Origin: Tenuifilum sp040752515 | Lineage (GTDB): Bacteria > Bacteroidota > Bacteroidia > Bacteroidales > Tenuifilaceae | DNA length: 64,000 bases | NCBI GenBank assembly: GCA_040752515.1 | Contig: JBFMGQ010000002.1 | Span: forward strand, 124,001-188,000 | Direction: 5' to 3' | Shown here: positions 25,002 to 34,642 of the stretch, in pieces | Position numbering within the stretch: position 1 is the first letter of the stretch | Layout: each line of letters opens with the position of its first letter | Notes under the pieces: model-generated | Database searches by the model: none | Told to the model about the DNA's origin: nothing | What the model saw: the letters and a program-made list of their open reading frames with translations, nothing else | Position numbers and translations under genes: made by a program

Positions 25002-25448
25002 ATGAACGAGTTTAACCAGGAAATATTGAATTTGCCAGTAAACCTATACAGGGCAGCAATTGCCATAAGGGGCGAGATTACGCGACGGCTTACACAGGCA
25101 TTTGGCGAGGAGTTTACTGCCGATTACTGGTTCATACTGAACCACCTGTTTACCGCGAATCCCTTAACACAAGGGCAATTGGCAGAGCTAACCAATCGCG
25201 ACAGGGCTTCGCTTTCGCGCACAATAGCTTGCATGGAGCGAATCGATTTAGTTTTAAAAACTGCCGAACCGTTCGATAAACGAAAGGAGTTAATATCTCC
25301 CACTAAAACAGCTATCAACTTTAAACCCGAGGCCGAAAGAATTGTTTTAGAAGCGGTAGGGCAGGTTATGCAAAACCTTAAACCTATTGAGGTAATTGAG
25401 TTAAACCGAATGCTTGGGGCCTTGTTCGAAAATATTAACAAAGCATAA
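25002..25448 (+). CDS. MarR-family transcriptional regulator
   Basis: 148 residues from the ATG at 25002. The winged-helix core is visible: TQGQLAELTNRDRASLSRTIACMERIDLVLK (about 62-92) covers the recognition helix, and the following PFDKRKELISPT is the typical wing of MarR proteins. Helices at both ends would form the dimer interface. Such regulators usually respond to small aromatic ligands or oxidants and often repress a neighbour; it lies between an M1 peptidase (divergent) and an M3 peptidase (same strand, 71 bases downstream), either of which may be a target (inference). Confidence 0.82.
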   Translation: MNEFNQEILNLPVNLYRAAIAIRGEITRRLTQAFGEEFTADYWFILNHLFTANPLTQGQLAELTNRDRASLSRTIACMERIDLVLKTAEPFDKRKELISPTKTAINFKPEAERIVLEAVGQVMQNLKPIEVIELNRMLGALFENINKA

Positions 25449-25483
25449 TTCTACCCATCAAGTTCAATCTTCATAAAAAGAAC

Positions 25484-25491
25484 TACTTTTG
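25484..25491 (+). promoter_or_regulatory. Putative -7 box of the M3 peptidase gene
   Basis: TACTTTTG matches TAnnTTTG, 28 bases before the start codon. No clear -33 element. Confidence 0.4.
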
Positions 25492-25519
25492 GGCACAAAT
25501 TTTAAAGGTTAAATTCAAT

Positions 25520-27625
25520 ATGATTAAACGTACAAATTCAATTTTAGGAATTATGATGGTTTTACTTGCCGTGTCGTGTCAGGATAATACCGATAGCAAT
25601 CCGTTGTTGAGTAAGTTTGATACACCTTATCAAACGCCACCTTTCGATAAAATAAAGCATGAGCACTATAAGCCAGCACTGGATTCAGCTATATCGATGG
25701 CACGCCACGAGATTGATGCAATAGTAAACAATCCGGCAGAGCCAACTTTTGAGAATACCATTGAGGCGCTTGACCGTAGCGGTAAGCTGCTTGCCGATGT
25801 GTCGAATATCCTTTTCAACTTAAATGAGGCTGAAACCGATAGTATTCTACAACAGATAGTTATTGAGGCTTCGCCAATACTTACCGATTTTTCCAATGAT
25901 ATCAACCTTAACCCTGACCTTTTCAAGCGAGTTAAAGCTGTTTGGGAAAAACGCGATTCGCTGAAGCTCACCGCTGAGCAGCAAATGCTACTCGATAAAA
26001 CCTACAAGGGTTTTGTTCGAAATGGTGCCAACCTGAATGAGGCTGAAAAAGAGAAGTATCGTGCTATAAGCCGCGAGCTCTCAGAGCTAACCGTTAAGTT
26101 CAACCAAAACGTATTGGCCGAAACCAATAGCTATAAGCTACATATCACTAACGAGGCCGATTTGGCAGGTTTGCCCCAAAGTTTGATAGATGCAGCAGCC
26201 TATACGGCTAAGCAGAAAGGGTTAGACGGTTGGGTTATCACCCTTGACTACCCCATGTATGGGCCATTCATGAAATATGCCGACAACCGTGAGCTTCGTA
26301 AGCAGCTTTACATGGCATACGGTAGCCGTTGTTTCAAGGGTAACGAGTACGATAACCAAAAGATTGCTTTGCGCATAGCCAACCTACGGCTTGAACTGGC
26401 AAACCTGCTGGGGTATCCAAATTATGCCACTTTTGTTTTGGAGAATCGCATGGCCGAAACGCCTGAACGTGTAAATGAATTTCTTGACCAACTTGTTGAG
26501 GCCTCGTTACCAGCTGCACGCGACGAAGTTAAGGAAGTTGAAGAATTTGCTCGTCAGCAAGGATTTAAGGGCAAGCTTGAGCGTTGGGATTGGTCGTACT
26601 ATTCCGAAAAGCTTAAGAACGCCAAGTATAGCTATAACGAGGAAGAACTAAAACCATACTTCCAGCTCGAGAAGGTAATTGATGGCGTATTCCTTTTAGC
26701 CAACAAGCTTTACGGACTTACCTTTTCGCCCAACGCCAATATCCCTGTTTACCATCCCGACGTTAAGGCATACGAGGTTTACGATGGTAGCGGCAGGTTT
26801 ATGGCTGTGCTATACCTCGATTTCTTCCCCCGAGAAGGAAAGAGCGGTGGTGCATGGATGACCTCGTTCCGTTCACAGTATCGCGACAATGGCAAGGATG
26901 TTCGCCCTCTTGTTTCCATTGTTACAAATTTCACCAAACCTACCGATAAACAACCTTCGCTGCTTACTTTCTATGAGTTTTCAACCTTCCTGCACGAGTT
27001 TGGCCATGCATTGCATGGTATGCTATCGGATTGCAACTACACATCGCTAAGCGGAACATCGGTTTATCGCGATTTTGTGGAACTGCCATCGCAGATCATG
27101 GAGAATTTTGCGGTTGAAAAGGAATATCTCGACCTATTTGCCATACACTACCAAACCGGTGAGAAAATTCCTCAGGAACTTGTACAAAAGATTATCGATA
27201 GCCGTAATTTTCAGGCAGGCTACTTCTCGCTCCGCCAGTTAGGTTTTGGAGTACTCGATATGGCTTGGCACACCATTACTAAGCCTGTTACTGAGGATGT
27301 TGATAGCTTTGAGAAAAAGGTACTAAATCCTCTGGAGGTATTGCCCCCGGTAAAAGGAACAAACATGAGTGTAACATTTGGTCATATCTTTGAGGGTGGC
27401 TATGCGGCTGGATACTACGGCTACAAGTGGGCCGAAGTTCTCGATGCCGATGCCTTTGAGGTTTTCAAGGAAAAGGGAATTTTTAATCGTGAGGTAGCTC
27501 AAAGCTTCCGTGAGAATATACTCTCAAAAGGTGGCAGTGAGCATCCCATGACCCTTTACAAGCGTTTCCGTGGTCAGGAGCCAACCATCGATGCATTACT
27601 CAAACGAAGTGGGTTAAAGAAATAG
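25520..27625 (+). CDS. dcp: M3-family peptidyl-dipeptidase (Dcp-like) lipoprotein
   Basis: 701 residues. The signal ends in a lipobox (AVSC, Cys near residue 20). The thimet-type zinc site is FLHEFGHALHG (near residue 492), with the downstream third-ligand Glu region VELPSQIMENF (near 520). Length matches peptidyl-dipeptidase Dcp/oligopeptidase A. It removes C-terminal dipeptides from short peptides; the lipobox places it in the periplasm, together with the M1 enzyme, as a peptide-scavenging pair (inference). Confidence 0.9.
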   Translation: MIKRTNSILGIMMVLLAVSCQDNTDSNPLLSKFDTPYQTPPFDKIKHEHYKPALDSAISMARHEIDAIVNNPAEPTFENTIEALDRSGKLLADVSNILFNLNEAETDSILQQIVIEASPILTDFSNDINLNPDLFKRVKAVWEKRDSLKLTAEQQMLLDKTYKGFVRNGANLNEAEKEKYRAISRELSELTVKFNQNVLAETNSYKLHITNEADLAGLPQSLIDAAAYTAKQKGLDGWVITLDYPMYGPFMKYADNRELRKQLYMAYGSRCFKGNEYDNQKIALRIANLRLELANLLGYPNYATFVLENRMAETPERVNEFLDQLVEASLPAARDEVKEVEEFARQQGFKGKLERWDWSYYSEKLKNAKYSYNEEELKPYFQLEKVIDGVFLLANKLYGLTFSPNANIPVYHPDVKAYEVYDGSGRFMAVLYLDFFPREGKSGGAWMTSFRSQYRDNGKDVRPLVSIVTNFTKPTDKQPSLLTFYEFSTFLHEFGHALHGMLSDCNYTSLSGTSVYRDFVELPSQIMENFAVEKEYLDLFAIHYQTGEKIPQELVQKIIDSRNFQAGYFSLRQLGFGVLDMAWHTITKPVTEDVDSFEKKVLNPLEVLPPVKGTNMSVTFGHIFEGGYAAGYYGYKWAEVLDADAFEVFKEKGIFNREVAQSFRENILSKGGSEHPMTLYKRFRGQEPTIDALLKRSGLKK

Positions 27626-27644
27626 ATAGCATTATCAAAACAAA

Positions 27645-27669
27645 AAAGGCTGCTTGTAGGGCAGCCTTT
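27645..27669. terminator. Bidirectional Rho-independent terminator
   Basis: AAAGGCTGC / GCAGCCTTT, a perfect 9-bp stem with a 7-nt loop, between the convergent M3 peptidase and 27702-28322 genes. The A-run on the left serves the minus strand and the T-rich right side the plus strand. Confidence 0.8.
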
Positions 27670-27701
27670 CTTGTTGATATTCATTAGCAAGCTAATACAC
27701 A

Positions 27702-28322
27702 TTACCAACTAAAGGGTGAATAGGGATTGTAGAAAAGATTATTTGGATTTCGGTTTACAAAGTTCAAACTGGCGCCAATAGTAGTTTTTGGACCTAAGCG
27801 GTAGTTAAAACCTACACCAAATTGTTGACTATTGTATGTGCCCATATAGTTCTGGTATGGCGAAAAGAATGATTGGTTTTGCGAAACCGACCCCATGGCG
27901 AAAACACTAAAACGTTTCGAAAATTGGTATTGGGTATATGCCCATGCCTGGTAGGGGTTAGAACCATTGAAAGGTTGGGCAAAGTTGGCTCCTTCGGTGG
28001 AGTTTATGCCATGCATGTTTGTGCGTGAGAGCGTAACGCCTGCAATCACCTGCAAGCGGTTATTTGAATAGGTAACACTTGGAGCGATATAACTCCCTGA
28101 CATGCCTATACCATTGCCCATAAATGAGTAGCCTGTACCCATGCTTAATCCATAGTTAATGCCAGGCTTAACTATACCAAAGGGAGTATATACTACAGCT
28201 GAATCGACCTGCGATTTATTATAGACCGGTTCGTAAATTCTGTATAAGTCCTGAACAAGTTGTGCCTGTAACGAACCTATAGCAAAACCTGCTACTATTG
28301 CTGTTAAAAAAATCTTTTTCAT
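27702..28322 (-). CDS. Secreted hypothetical protein, probable small outer-membrane barrel
   Basis: 206 residues from the ATG at 28322, chosen because a signal peptide (about 1-21, ending LQAQ) begins there. The mature sequence is rich in Gly, Asn, Tyr and Ser with strand-like alternation (YGLSMGTGYSFMG, QQFGVGFNYRLG), typical of an 8-stranded barrel. No family recognised and no motif for catalysis. Confidence 0.55.
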   Translation of the reverse strand: MKKIFLTAIVAGFAIGSLQAQLVQDLYRIYEPVYNKSQVDSAVVYTPFGIVKPGINYGLSMGTGYSFMGNGIGMSGSYIAPSVTYSNNRLQVIAGVTLSRTNMHGINSTEGANFAQPFNGSNPYQAWAYTQYQFSKRFSVFAMGSVSQNQSFFSPYQNYMGTYNSQQFGVGFNYRLGPKTTIGASLNFVNRNPNNLFYNPYSPFSW

Positions 28323-28414
28323 ACCTTCTAAATTTCCAGCCACCAATATAATGCAAAAATGCGAAAATGGTTAACGGATTAGGTTAAAAAAAGTTTAGGG
28401 GAAGGGTGAAAAAG

Positions 28415-28466
28415 GGATAAAGGATAAAGGATAAAGGATAAAGAGCTTGTCCCGCATTAGCGGGGA
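28415..28466. repeat. GGATAAA tandem repeat with palindromic tail
   Basis: Four tandem GGATAAA units (28415-28442) run into a 31-bp element (28436-28466) carrying CCCGCATTAGCGGG. The tail matches 21127-21157 in reverse. The 28323-28589 gap holds this and the ACTGTGTAAC-type repeat (28521-28562). Confidence 0.65.
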
Positions 28467-28589
28467 AAAAGGATAAGTTGATAGTAGTTTGTTGATGGTT
28501 GATACTGAATACAAAGGGCTTGACACTGTGTAACACTGTTGTACTCTGTGTAACTCTGTGGTAATTTTTTAGTTAATGGTTTATGCAAA

Positions 28590-30767
28590 TCATTTCATCC
28601 TAACGGCTTTGTGCACTCCTTGCACTCTGCTCAGACGGTAAAGCAGCATTTCGAGGTGTTTGGTATCCTCAACGTATAGCTGAATTTGGGCTTCAAAAAG
28701 CCCATCGCGTGAGCTAACGTTCAGGTTACGCATGTTAACCCTCAAATCTTTACTTATTACTTCAGAGATACGGTTCAGAATTCCAATCTCATCCACACCA
28801 GTAATTTTAACGGTGGTTTGGAATGCACCCGCTTTTGAAGAACCTTTCCACCGAGCATTTACTACACGGTAGGGCCAACGCTGATTTAGTTGTCCAGCAT
28901 TGGGGCACGTGGTTCGGTGTATTTTTATTCCCTCATTAACGGTAACAAAGCCAAAAATATCGTCACCAAATATTGGGTTACAGCATTTGGCAAGCTTATA
29001 ATCAATATTAACCAGTTTTTCGTCAATTACAAGGTAGTCGGAACTTTCCTTCGTTTCCGGTTTTTCGGTTTCGGGCTTTGGGATAGTTTCGCCAACTGCA
29101 GGTTTTTCTTCTTCGGCGGTTAGTAGTGTTTTAATTGCTGAAAGGTCAACTTTACCCTGGGCAATGAGTATAAATATATCCGTTGGTTTCTTCAGCTTAA
29201 GATGTTTATTTACTTTGCGTAAGGCCTCTTCAACATCATCAATTTTCCAATTCTTGAGCCTTCGCAGGAGTAATTCCCTTCCCTCCTGAATTTCACGATT
29301 TTCAATATCACGTAATTGTTGCTTTATTCTGCTTTTGGCCTTGGATGTGATAACAAACGACAACCAATCCTTTTTGGGCTTTTGCTTTTTGGATGTAAGT
29401 ATTTCTACCACATCGCCGTTCTGTAATTCCTGTTTAATGGTGGTGTTTTTGCCATTTACAATGGCACCAACGCATTGGGAACCCACTTCGGTATGGATGT
29501 CGAAGGCAAAGTCAAGTACGGTCGATTTTGCGGGTAGCTTACGAATATCACCCTTAGGGGTAAAAACATATATATCGCTGCTGGTAAGGTTCATCTGGAA
29601 TTGCTCAACCTTGTCCTCGGGCGAGGTATCGGGCGACTCCAGCATTTCCCTTACGCGGGCAACCCATTCATCAATACCTTGTTCCTGTCTTATCCCTTTG
29701 TATTTCCAGTGTGCTGCAAGGCCCTTTTCGGCTATCTCATCCATTCTAACAGAGCGAATTTGAACCTCAATCCACTTATTTTCGGGGCCAAGCACAGTGG
29801 TGTGAAGGCTTTCGTAACCGTTGCTTTTAGGAACGGAAATCCAATCGCGCAGACGTTCAGTGTTGGGTGTGTACTTATCGGTAATAATGGAGTAAACCTG
29901 CCAGCAGTCGGATTTTTCGTTTTCGGGCTTGGAATCAAGTATTATTCTGATAGCAAAAATGTCGTGAACCTCGTCAAAATCTACTTCCTGATTTTGCATT
30001 TTCCTGAATATGGAGTAAACCGATTTAGTCCTTCCTTTAATGGTAAACAAAAATCCTCGCTTACGGAGTTCTTCCTCAATAGGTGACATAAAGCTTTGCA
30101 GGAATCGATTACGGCTGGCTGTGGTTTCCTGCAACCTCTTTATGATATACTTGTATTCCTTGGGGTAGATATACTTCATGGCTAAGTCTTCCATCTCTGA
30201 CTTAAGCCTGTATAGTCCAAGGCGATGTGCAAGAGGTGCATAAAGGTGGAATGTTTCCCAGGCGCGCTTTATCCTTAATTCGGCTTGAACCTTGCTTAGG
30301 CTTCGCATGGTGTCGAGTCTATCGGCCAGTTTGATTAGTATAACACGGGCATCGGACGAAAGACTGATTAGCATTTGCCTGAATAGCTCAGCCTGTGTTT
30401 TTGGGTCTTTGGGGTCTAGTCCCGATATTTGGGTAAAGTTCATCAATATAGATGCAACTGCTTGTCCAAAACGTTTCTCAATATCGATTGGTGTTAACCA
30501 TTTGCGTTCAATGGTTTCGTGTAGTAAAGCAGCCGTGGCGCTCGTAGCACCAAGTCCTATTTCGTTCAAGCAGATTTGAGCAACATTAACAAGATGCGTA
30601 GCATTTGAATCGTTCCATTCGCCATGTTTTTCATATATTGATTTAACCAGATCCAATGCCTCAACCACGTGTTCGGCCTTACTAGTAGGTTGTAGGTCGT
30701 GCAAACTTTTAAATAATAACGCTTTTGCTCCTTCAAAAGCCTTGAATTTCAAATCTTTATCGTCCAT
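28590..30767 (-). CDS. RelA/SpoT homologue with degenerate hydrolase site
   Basis: 725 residues. Order: HD-type domain (about 45-190), (p)ppGpp synthetase (about 240-365), TGS (about 405-465), C-terminal ACT (about 650-725). The synthetase is intact: GRTKSVYSI, RLRDWISVPKSNGYESLHT and EVQIRS. The hydrolase motif that reads HD in active SpoT reads HE here (LLHETIERK, near residue 84), and KLADRLDTMRSL replaces the usual KLADRLHNMR. So it probably makes (p)ppGpp but hydrolyses poorly or not at all (inference). Bacteroidota often have more than one long RelA/SpoT homologue, and this would be the RelA-like one. Confidence 0.85.
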   Translation of the reverse strand: MDDKDLKFKAFEGAKALLFKSLHDLQPTSKAEHVVEALDLVKSIYEKHGEWNDSNATHLVNVAQICLNEIGLGATSATAALLHETIERKWLTPIDIEKRFGQAVASILMNFTQISGLDPKDPKTQAELFRQMLISLSSDARVILIKLADRLDTMRSLSKVQAELRIKRAWETFHLYAPLAHRLGLYRLKSEMEDLAMKYIYPKEYKYIIKRLQETTASRNRFLQSFMSPIEEELRKRGFLFTIKGRTKSVYSIFRKMQNQEVDFDEVHDIFAIRIILDSKPENEKSDCWQVYSIITDKYTPNTERLRDWISVPKSNGYESLHTTVLGPENKWIEVQIRSVRMDEIAEKGLAAHWKYKGIRQEQGIDEWVARVREMLESPDTSPEDKVEQFQMNLTSSDIYVFTPKGDIRKLPAKSTVLDFAFDIHTEVGSQCVGAIVNGKNTTIKQELQNGDVVEILTSKKQKPKKDWLSFVITSKAKSRIKQQLRDIENREIQEGRELLLRRLKNWKIDDVEEALRKVNKHLKLKKPTDIFILIAQGKVDLSAIKTLLTAEEEKPAVGETIPKPETEKPETKESSDYLVIDEKLVNIDYKLAKCCNPIFGDDIFGFVTVNEGIKIHRTTCPNAGQLNQRWPYRVVNARWKGSSKAGAFQTTVKITGVDEIGILNRISEVISKDLRVNMRNLNVSSRDGLFEAQIQLYVEDTKHLEMLLYRLSRVQGVHKAVRMK

Positions 30768-30834
30768 AAACCATACATTGCATTCCTATAAAAATACGAT
30801 ATTTAGTTAATCAATTGCAAACGGATATTGACAA

Positions 30835-30859
30835 GGATAAAGGATAAAGGATAAAGGAT
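30835..30859. repeat. GGATAAA tandem repeat, short copy
   Basis: Three GGATAAA units followed by GGAT and then GGCTTGTCCT, the same order as at 28415-28466 but truncated. Confidence 0.6.
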
Positions 30860-30942
30860 GGCTTGTCCTATGTTTTTATTGCATAAATCAATTTTGTTAA
30901 TAACTCAGATATTGTCCTAATTCATTCAATCAATTTTCAGGT

Positions 30943-30950
30943 TAAATTTG
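30943..30950 (+). promoter_or_regulatory. Putative -7 box of ligA
   Basis: TAAATTTG matches TAnnTTTG, 20 bases before the ligA start; the -33 element is unclear. Confidence 0.35.
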
Positions 30951-30970
30951 AATTCATAAACTATTTAAAG

Positions 30971-32980
30971 ATGGATAGTCAAAAGGCGTTGGAACGAATC
31001 AGGTTCCTGCGAAATGAGCTGAATAGGCATAATTATCTATACTACGTTAAGGCACAGCCCGAGATTAGCGATTACGATTACGATCAGTTGCTTCGGGAGC
31101 TCATTGAGTTGGAGAAACAATTCCCTGAATACGATGACCCCAACTCTCCGTCGCGTAGGGTGGGTAGCGATATTTCACAGGAGTTTGTTCAGGTAAGGCA
31201 CAAATATCCAATGCTTTCGTTGGCAAACGCATACTCCTATGCTGAGCTAACCGATTTTGATAATAGGATACGTAAGGCATTCTCTGAGCCCTTTGAGTAT
31301 GTTTGTGAGCTTAAGTTCGATGGCGTTGCCATAGGCCTTACATATAGGAATGGTAAATTGGTGCAGGCTGTTACCCGCGGCGACGGAACCCAGGGCGACG
31401 TTGTAACCAACAATGTTCGAACCATCAGAACCATCCCACTTGAGCTTCATGGAACCGATTTCCCCGAAGAGTTTGAAATTCGGGGTGAAATATTTATGCC
31501 CCGCAGCGTTTTTGACGAATTGAACCGTGAACGTGAGGAAATTGGTGAAACACCTTTTGCCAACCCGCGCAATGCTGCAGCCGGAACCCTGAAATTGCTG
31601 AATTCAGCCGAGGTGGCACGCCGTAAGCTCGATTGCACTCTTTACTACCTTTTGGGCGATAATTTACCTGCCGATAACCATTACGATAATTTGCTTAAAG
31701 CCAAGGAATGGGGCTTTAAGGTTTCGGAGCATATGACACTATGCTCTAATATGGCTCAGGTTCAACAGTTTATTGAACATTGGGATAAGGCTCGCAAAAA
31801 ATTGCCCTTTGATACCGATGGTGTTGTTATTAAGGTCAACAGTTACCGTCAGCAGAATCTACTGGGTCTTACAGCCAAAACCCCAAGGTGGGCTGTGGCA
31901 TTCAAATATAAACCCGAAAGGGTTTCAACCGAGTTGCTTTCGGTCGATTTTCAGGTGGGGCGTACTGGAGCGGTTACGCCTGTTGCCAATCTTAAACCTG
32001 TAAAGTTGGCCGGAACTACCGTTAAACGTGCTTCGCTGCACAATGCCGACCAAATTCAGCTACTCGACATTAGAATTGGCGATTGGGTTTTTGTTGAGAA
32101 GGGAGGTGAGATAATACCAAAAATTGTTGGGGTTGAACAGTCGAAACGGTCACTTTTCAGCAAACCTATCGATTTTCCTACTTTATGCCCTGAGTGCGGA
32201 ACACCATTGGTTAGGCCCGAAGGTGAGGCTCGCCATTTCTGCCCAAACCAGTATGGCTGTCCACCGCAAATCAAGGGTAGAATTGAACACTTTATAAGCC
32301 GAAAGGCTCTCAATATCGATGGTTTAGGCGAGGAAACCGTTGCACTACTTTACGATAAAAATCTAATTCGCGATGCAGCCGATTTGTATTCTTTAACACG
32401 CGAACAGCTCTTAGCATTGGAGCGTTTTGCCGATAAATCGGCCGACAATGCCATTAAAAGTATTGAAAAGTCAAAGTTGGTGCCTTTTCCACGCGTGCTT
32501 TATGGAATAGGTATTCGTTACGTGGGCGAAACCACCGCTAAAAAGTTAGCCCAGCACTTTGGTAGCATCGATGCTTTGGCTTCCGCTAAGGTTGAGCAGC
32601 TTATTGAAGTTGAAGATGTTGGCGAACGTATTGCATTAAGTATTGTTGATTTCTTCAGCGATGAGCGAAACCGCTTGCTTATAGACAAACTTAAGGCTGC
32701 AGGTGTGCAAATGGCCATAAAATCTGATGAAAACATTGTGATTTCCGATAAACTCAAAGGTTTGTCCATTGTAATTTCGGGTACTTTTGCCCGCATTTCG
32801 CGCGACGAACTTAAAGAGTTAATAGCACGCCATGGGGGTAAAAATGTGAGTTCAATCTCTGCATCAACTTCATTGCTTGTGGCTGGTGAAAATATGGGGC
32901 CAGCCAAACTTGAAAAGGCTACCAAGCTGGGAATAAAAATTATTAGCGAGGATGAATTTTTTGAGATGATTAAAGGCTAA
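30971..32980 (+). CDS. ligA: NAD+-dependent DNA ligase
   Basis: 669 residues, the usual LigA length. Domains in order: Ia (NAD binding, first 60 residues), adenylation domain with the nucleophile Lys115 in KFDG and GDGTQGD, OB fold (TGAVTPVANL), a four-Cys zinc finger (CPECG...FCPNQYGC), helix-hairpin-helix region (VGERIALSI and neighbours) and a C-terminal BRCT domain (from about 593). It seals nicks in replication and repair using NAD+ and is normally essential. Confidence 0.97.
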   Translation: MDSQKALERIRFLRNELNRHNYLYYVKAQPEISDYDYDQLLRELIELEKQFPEYDDPNSPSRRVGSDISQEFVQVRHKYPMLSLANAYSYAELTDFDNRIRKAFSEPFEYVCELKFDGVAIGLTYRNGKLVQAVTRGDGTQGDVVTNNVRTIRTIPLELHGTDFPEEFEIRGEIFMPRSVFDELNREREEIGETPFANPRNAAAGTLKLLNSAEVARRKLDCTLYYLLGDNLPADNHYDNLLKAKEWGFKVSEHMTLCSNMAQVQQFIEHWDKARKKLPFDTDGVVIKVNSYRQQNLLGLTAKTPRWAVAFKYKPERVSTELLSVDFQVGRTGAVTPVANLKPVKLAGTTVKRASLHNADQIQLLDIRIGDWVFVEKGGEIIPKIVGVEQSKRSLFSKPIDFPTLCPECGTPLVRPEGEARHFCPNQYGCPPQIKGRIEHFISRKALNIDGLGEETVALLYDKNLIRDAADLYSLTREQLLALERFADKSADNAIKSIEKSKLVPFPRVLYGIGIRYVGETTAKKLAQHFGSIDALASAKVEQLIEVEDVGERIALSIVDFFSDERNRLLIDKLKAAGVQMAIKSDENIVISDKLKGLSIVISGTFARISRDELKELIARHGGKNVSSISASTSLLVAGENMGPAKLEKATKLGIKIISEDEFFEMIKG

Positions 32981-33051
32981 CCGCCACTCATTATTTTTTG
33001 ATTAAAGGCGAATTTTTTTGTAAAATTGCATTTCAATATAATTCTACATCG

Positions 33052-33609
33052 ATGTTCGAGAACTATAAGTATAATAAGTCGTTAAAGGAACTCAGTAGAA
33101 CGGCTAAATTCCTGAAACGTCAGCGACAAATTTTCAACCTTACCACTGCACGCCGCATTGGCATAGTTTTCAACCTAACCGATTCAAAAGCCTTTGATGC
33201 GGTTTTAGGATTTAAATCAATGCTTGAAAGTATTGCTATTTCAGTTGAAGCTATTGGTTTTTTCAACGATAAAGAGATACCACAGCTTTATACCATGGAA
33301 AAGGGTATAAAAGTATTTTCAAAGGTTGAATTAAATTGGTATAAAAAGCCAGAATCGCCATTGGTTTCAGAATTCATAGCAAAAGATTTTGATATCCTTA
33401 TCGATTTAACTCAAGATGAAGTTTTACCATTGCGATGGGTTTCAACGCTCTCAAAGGCAAAGTTTAAGGTTGGTGCTTTAAATTACTTCAATAATCCTTT
33501 CGATTTAATTGTAACTGTTGATAAGTTAATGGGGTTAGAGTATCTTACTCAACAGATTTACAATACATTGGAGGTTCTAAACAACCGCTTTGCCCAGCAA
33601 ACAGTTTAA
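33052..33609 (+). CDS. DUF6913-like conserved protein
   Basis: 185 residues from the ATG at 33052; a TTG at 32998 is in frame but would add a poorly conserved-looking N-terminus. The sequence pattern (basic N-terminal helix, IGIVFNLTDSKAFDAV, then FDILIDLTQDEVLPLRWVSTLSKAKFKVG) is that of a small alpha/beta protein widespread in Bacteroidota next to ligA and dapA, which I match to DUF6913. No function is known to me; no signal peptide, so cytoplasmic. It lies 72 bases after ligA and 13 before dapA, probably one operon. Confidence 0.6.
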   Translation: MFENYKYNKSLKELSRTAKFLKRQRQIFNLTTARRIGIVFNLTDSKAFDAVLGFKSMLESIAISVEAIGFFNDKEIPQLYTMEKGIKVFSKVELNWYKKPESPLVSEFIAKDFDILIDLTQDEVLPLRWVSTLSKAKFKVGALNYFNNPFDLIVTVDKLMGLEYLTQQIYNTLEVLNNRFAQQTV

Positions 33610-33621
33610 AAAGATATTTAT

Positions 33622-34509
33622 ATGGATACTGCAAAACTTAGAGGCTTAGGGGTGGCAATGGTTACCCCTTTTAATTCAAATTATCAAATTGATTACCCCG
33701 CGCTTGATAAGCTGATTGAGTTTTTGATTGGCAATGGCATTAATTACTTGGTTGTTCAGGGTACCACTGCCGAAACGGCTACCCTTACCGATTCTGAAAA
33801 GCGTGAACTGGCCGACTATGTGGTCAAAAAGGTAAATGGACGGGTGCCCATTGTGCTTGGCATTGGTGGCAACGATACCCATAAGGTGATTGAAACTTAC
33901 ACAAAGTTCGACCTATCCGGTATCGATGCAATTCTCTCGGTAACACCATACTACAACAAGCCTACCCAAAAAGGGTTATACTTGCACTTTAAGACCATTG
34001 CGCAAAGCACTAATCTACCTATTATACTTTACAACGTTCCGGGGCGAACAGGGGTAAACATGACGGCCGATACCACCCTAAAGCTTGCCCATGAATTTCA
34101 GGGGAAAATTATAGCCGTTAAAGAAGCATCGGGCAATTTGACCCAGATGGGATACATACTTCGTGATAGGCCAACAGGTTTTAGGGTTCTTTCGGGTGAC
34201 GATGGCTTAACATTACCACAAATCGCTATGGGTGCCGATGGTGTGATTTCGGTATTGGGTAACTGTGCACCGGCTCAGTTCTCGCGGATGGTTAACCTTG
34301 CCCTTCAGGGCAATTTTGCCGAAGCTGCAAAAATCCACCTAACCCTAATTGAACTTATCGATTTACTTTTTGTGGAAGGTAATCCTAGTGGCGTTAAAGC
34401 CGCTCTTAATGCATTGGGTATCATTGATAATGTTCTTCGGTTGCCTCTTGCGCCTGTTGGCGAGTTGACCTACGAAAAACTAAAAAAGGAACTCGAAAAA
34501 TTAAAATAG
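33622..34509 (+). CDS. dapA: 4-hydroxy-tetrahydrodipicolinate synthase
   Basis: 295 residues, usual DapA size. The TIM-barrel signatures are present: GTTAETATL (near residue 47), YNVPGRTG (near 138), the Schiff-base Lys in VKEASGN (near 167) and GDDGLTLP (near 192). It condenses pyruvate with aspartate semialdehyde, the first committed step to lysine and meso-diaminopimelate. Cytoplasmic. Confidence 0.95.
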   Translation: MDTAKLRGLGVAMVTPFNSNYQIDYPALDKLIEFLIGNGINYLVVQGTTAETATLTDSEKRELADYVVKKVNGRVPIVLGIGGNDTHKVIETYTKFDLSGIDAILSVTPYYNKPTQKGLYLHFKTIAQSTNLPIILYNVPGRTGVNMTADTTLKLAHEFQGKIIAVKEASGNLTQMGYILRDRPTGFRVLSGDDGLTLPQIAMGADGVISVLGNCAPAQFSRMVNLALQGNFAEAAKIHLTLIELIDLLFVEGNPSGVKAALNALGIIDNVLRLPLAPVGELTYEKLKKELEKLK

Positions 34510-34531
34510 CTCACACATTGATTTAAGCTTT

Positions 34532-34567
34532 AAAAAGGGGAGACAGTTGTTCCCCTTTTTTGTTTTT
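34532..34567 (+). terminator. Rho-independent terminator after dapA
   Basis: AAAAAGGGGA / TCCCCTTTTT, a perfect 10-bp stem with a 9-nt loop, then T-rich sequence. It lies between dapA and the DHODH-like gene and is a reason to reject the longer upstream frame from 34547. Confidence 0.8.
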
Positions 34568-34642
34568 TTGATTATTTACCTTACATTTATTGAACTCTTT
34601 AAAGGCATTGTTGTTAATGAAATAATAAAAAACGTGAGAATT

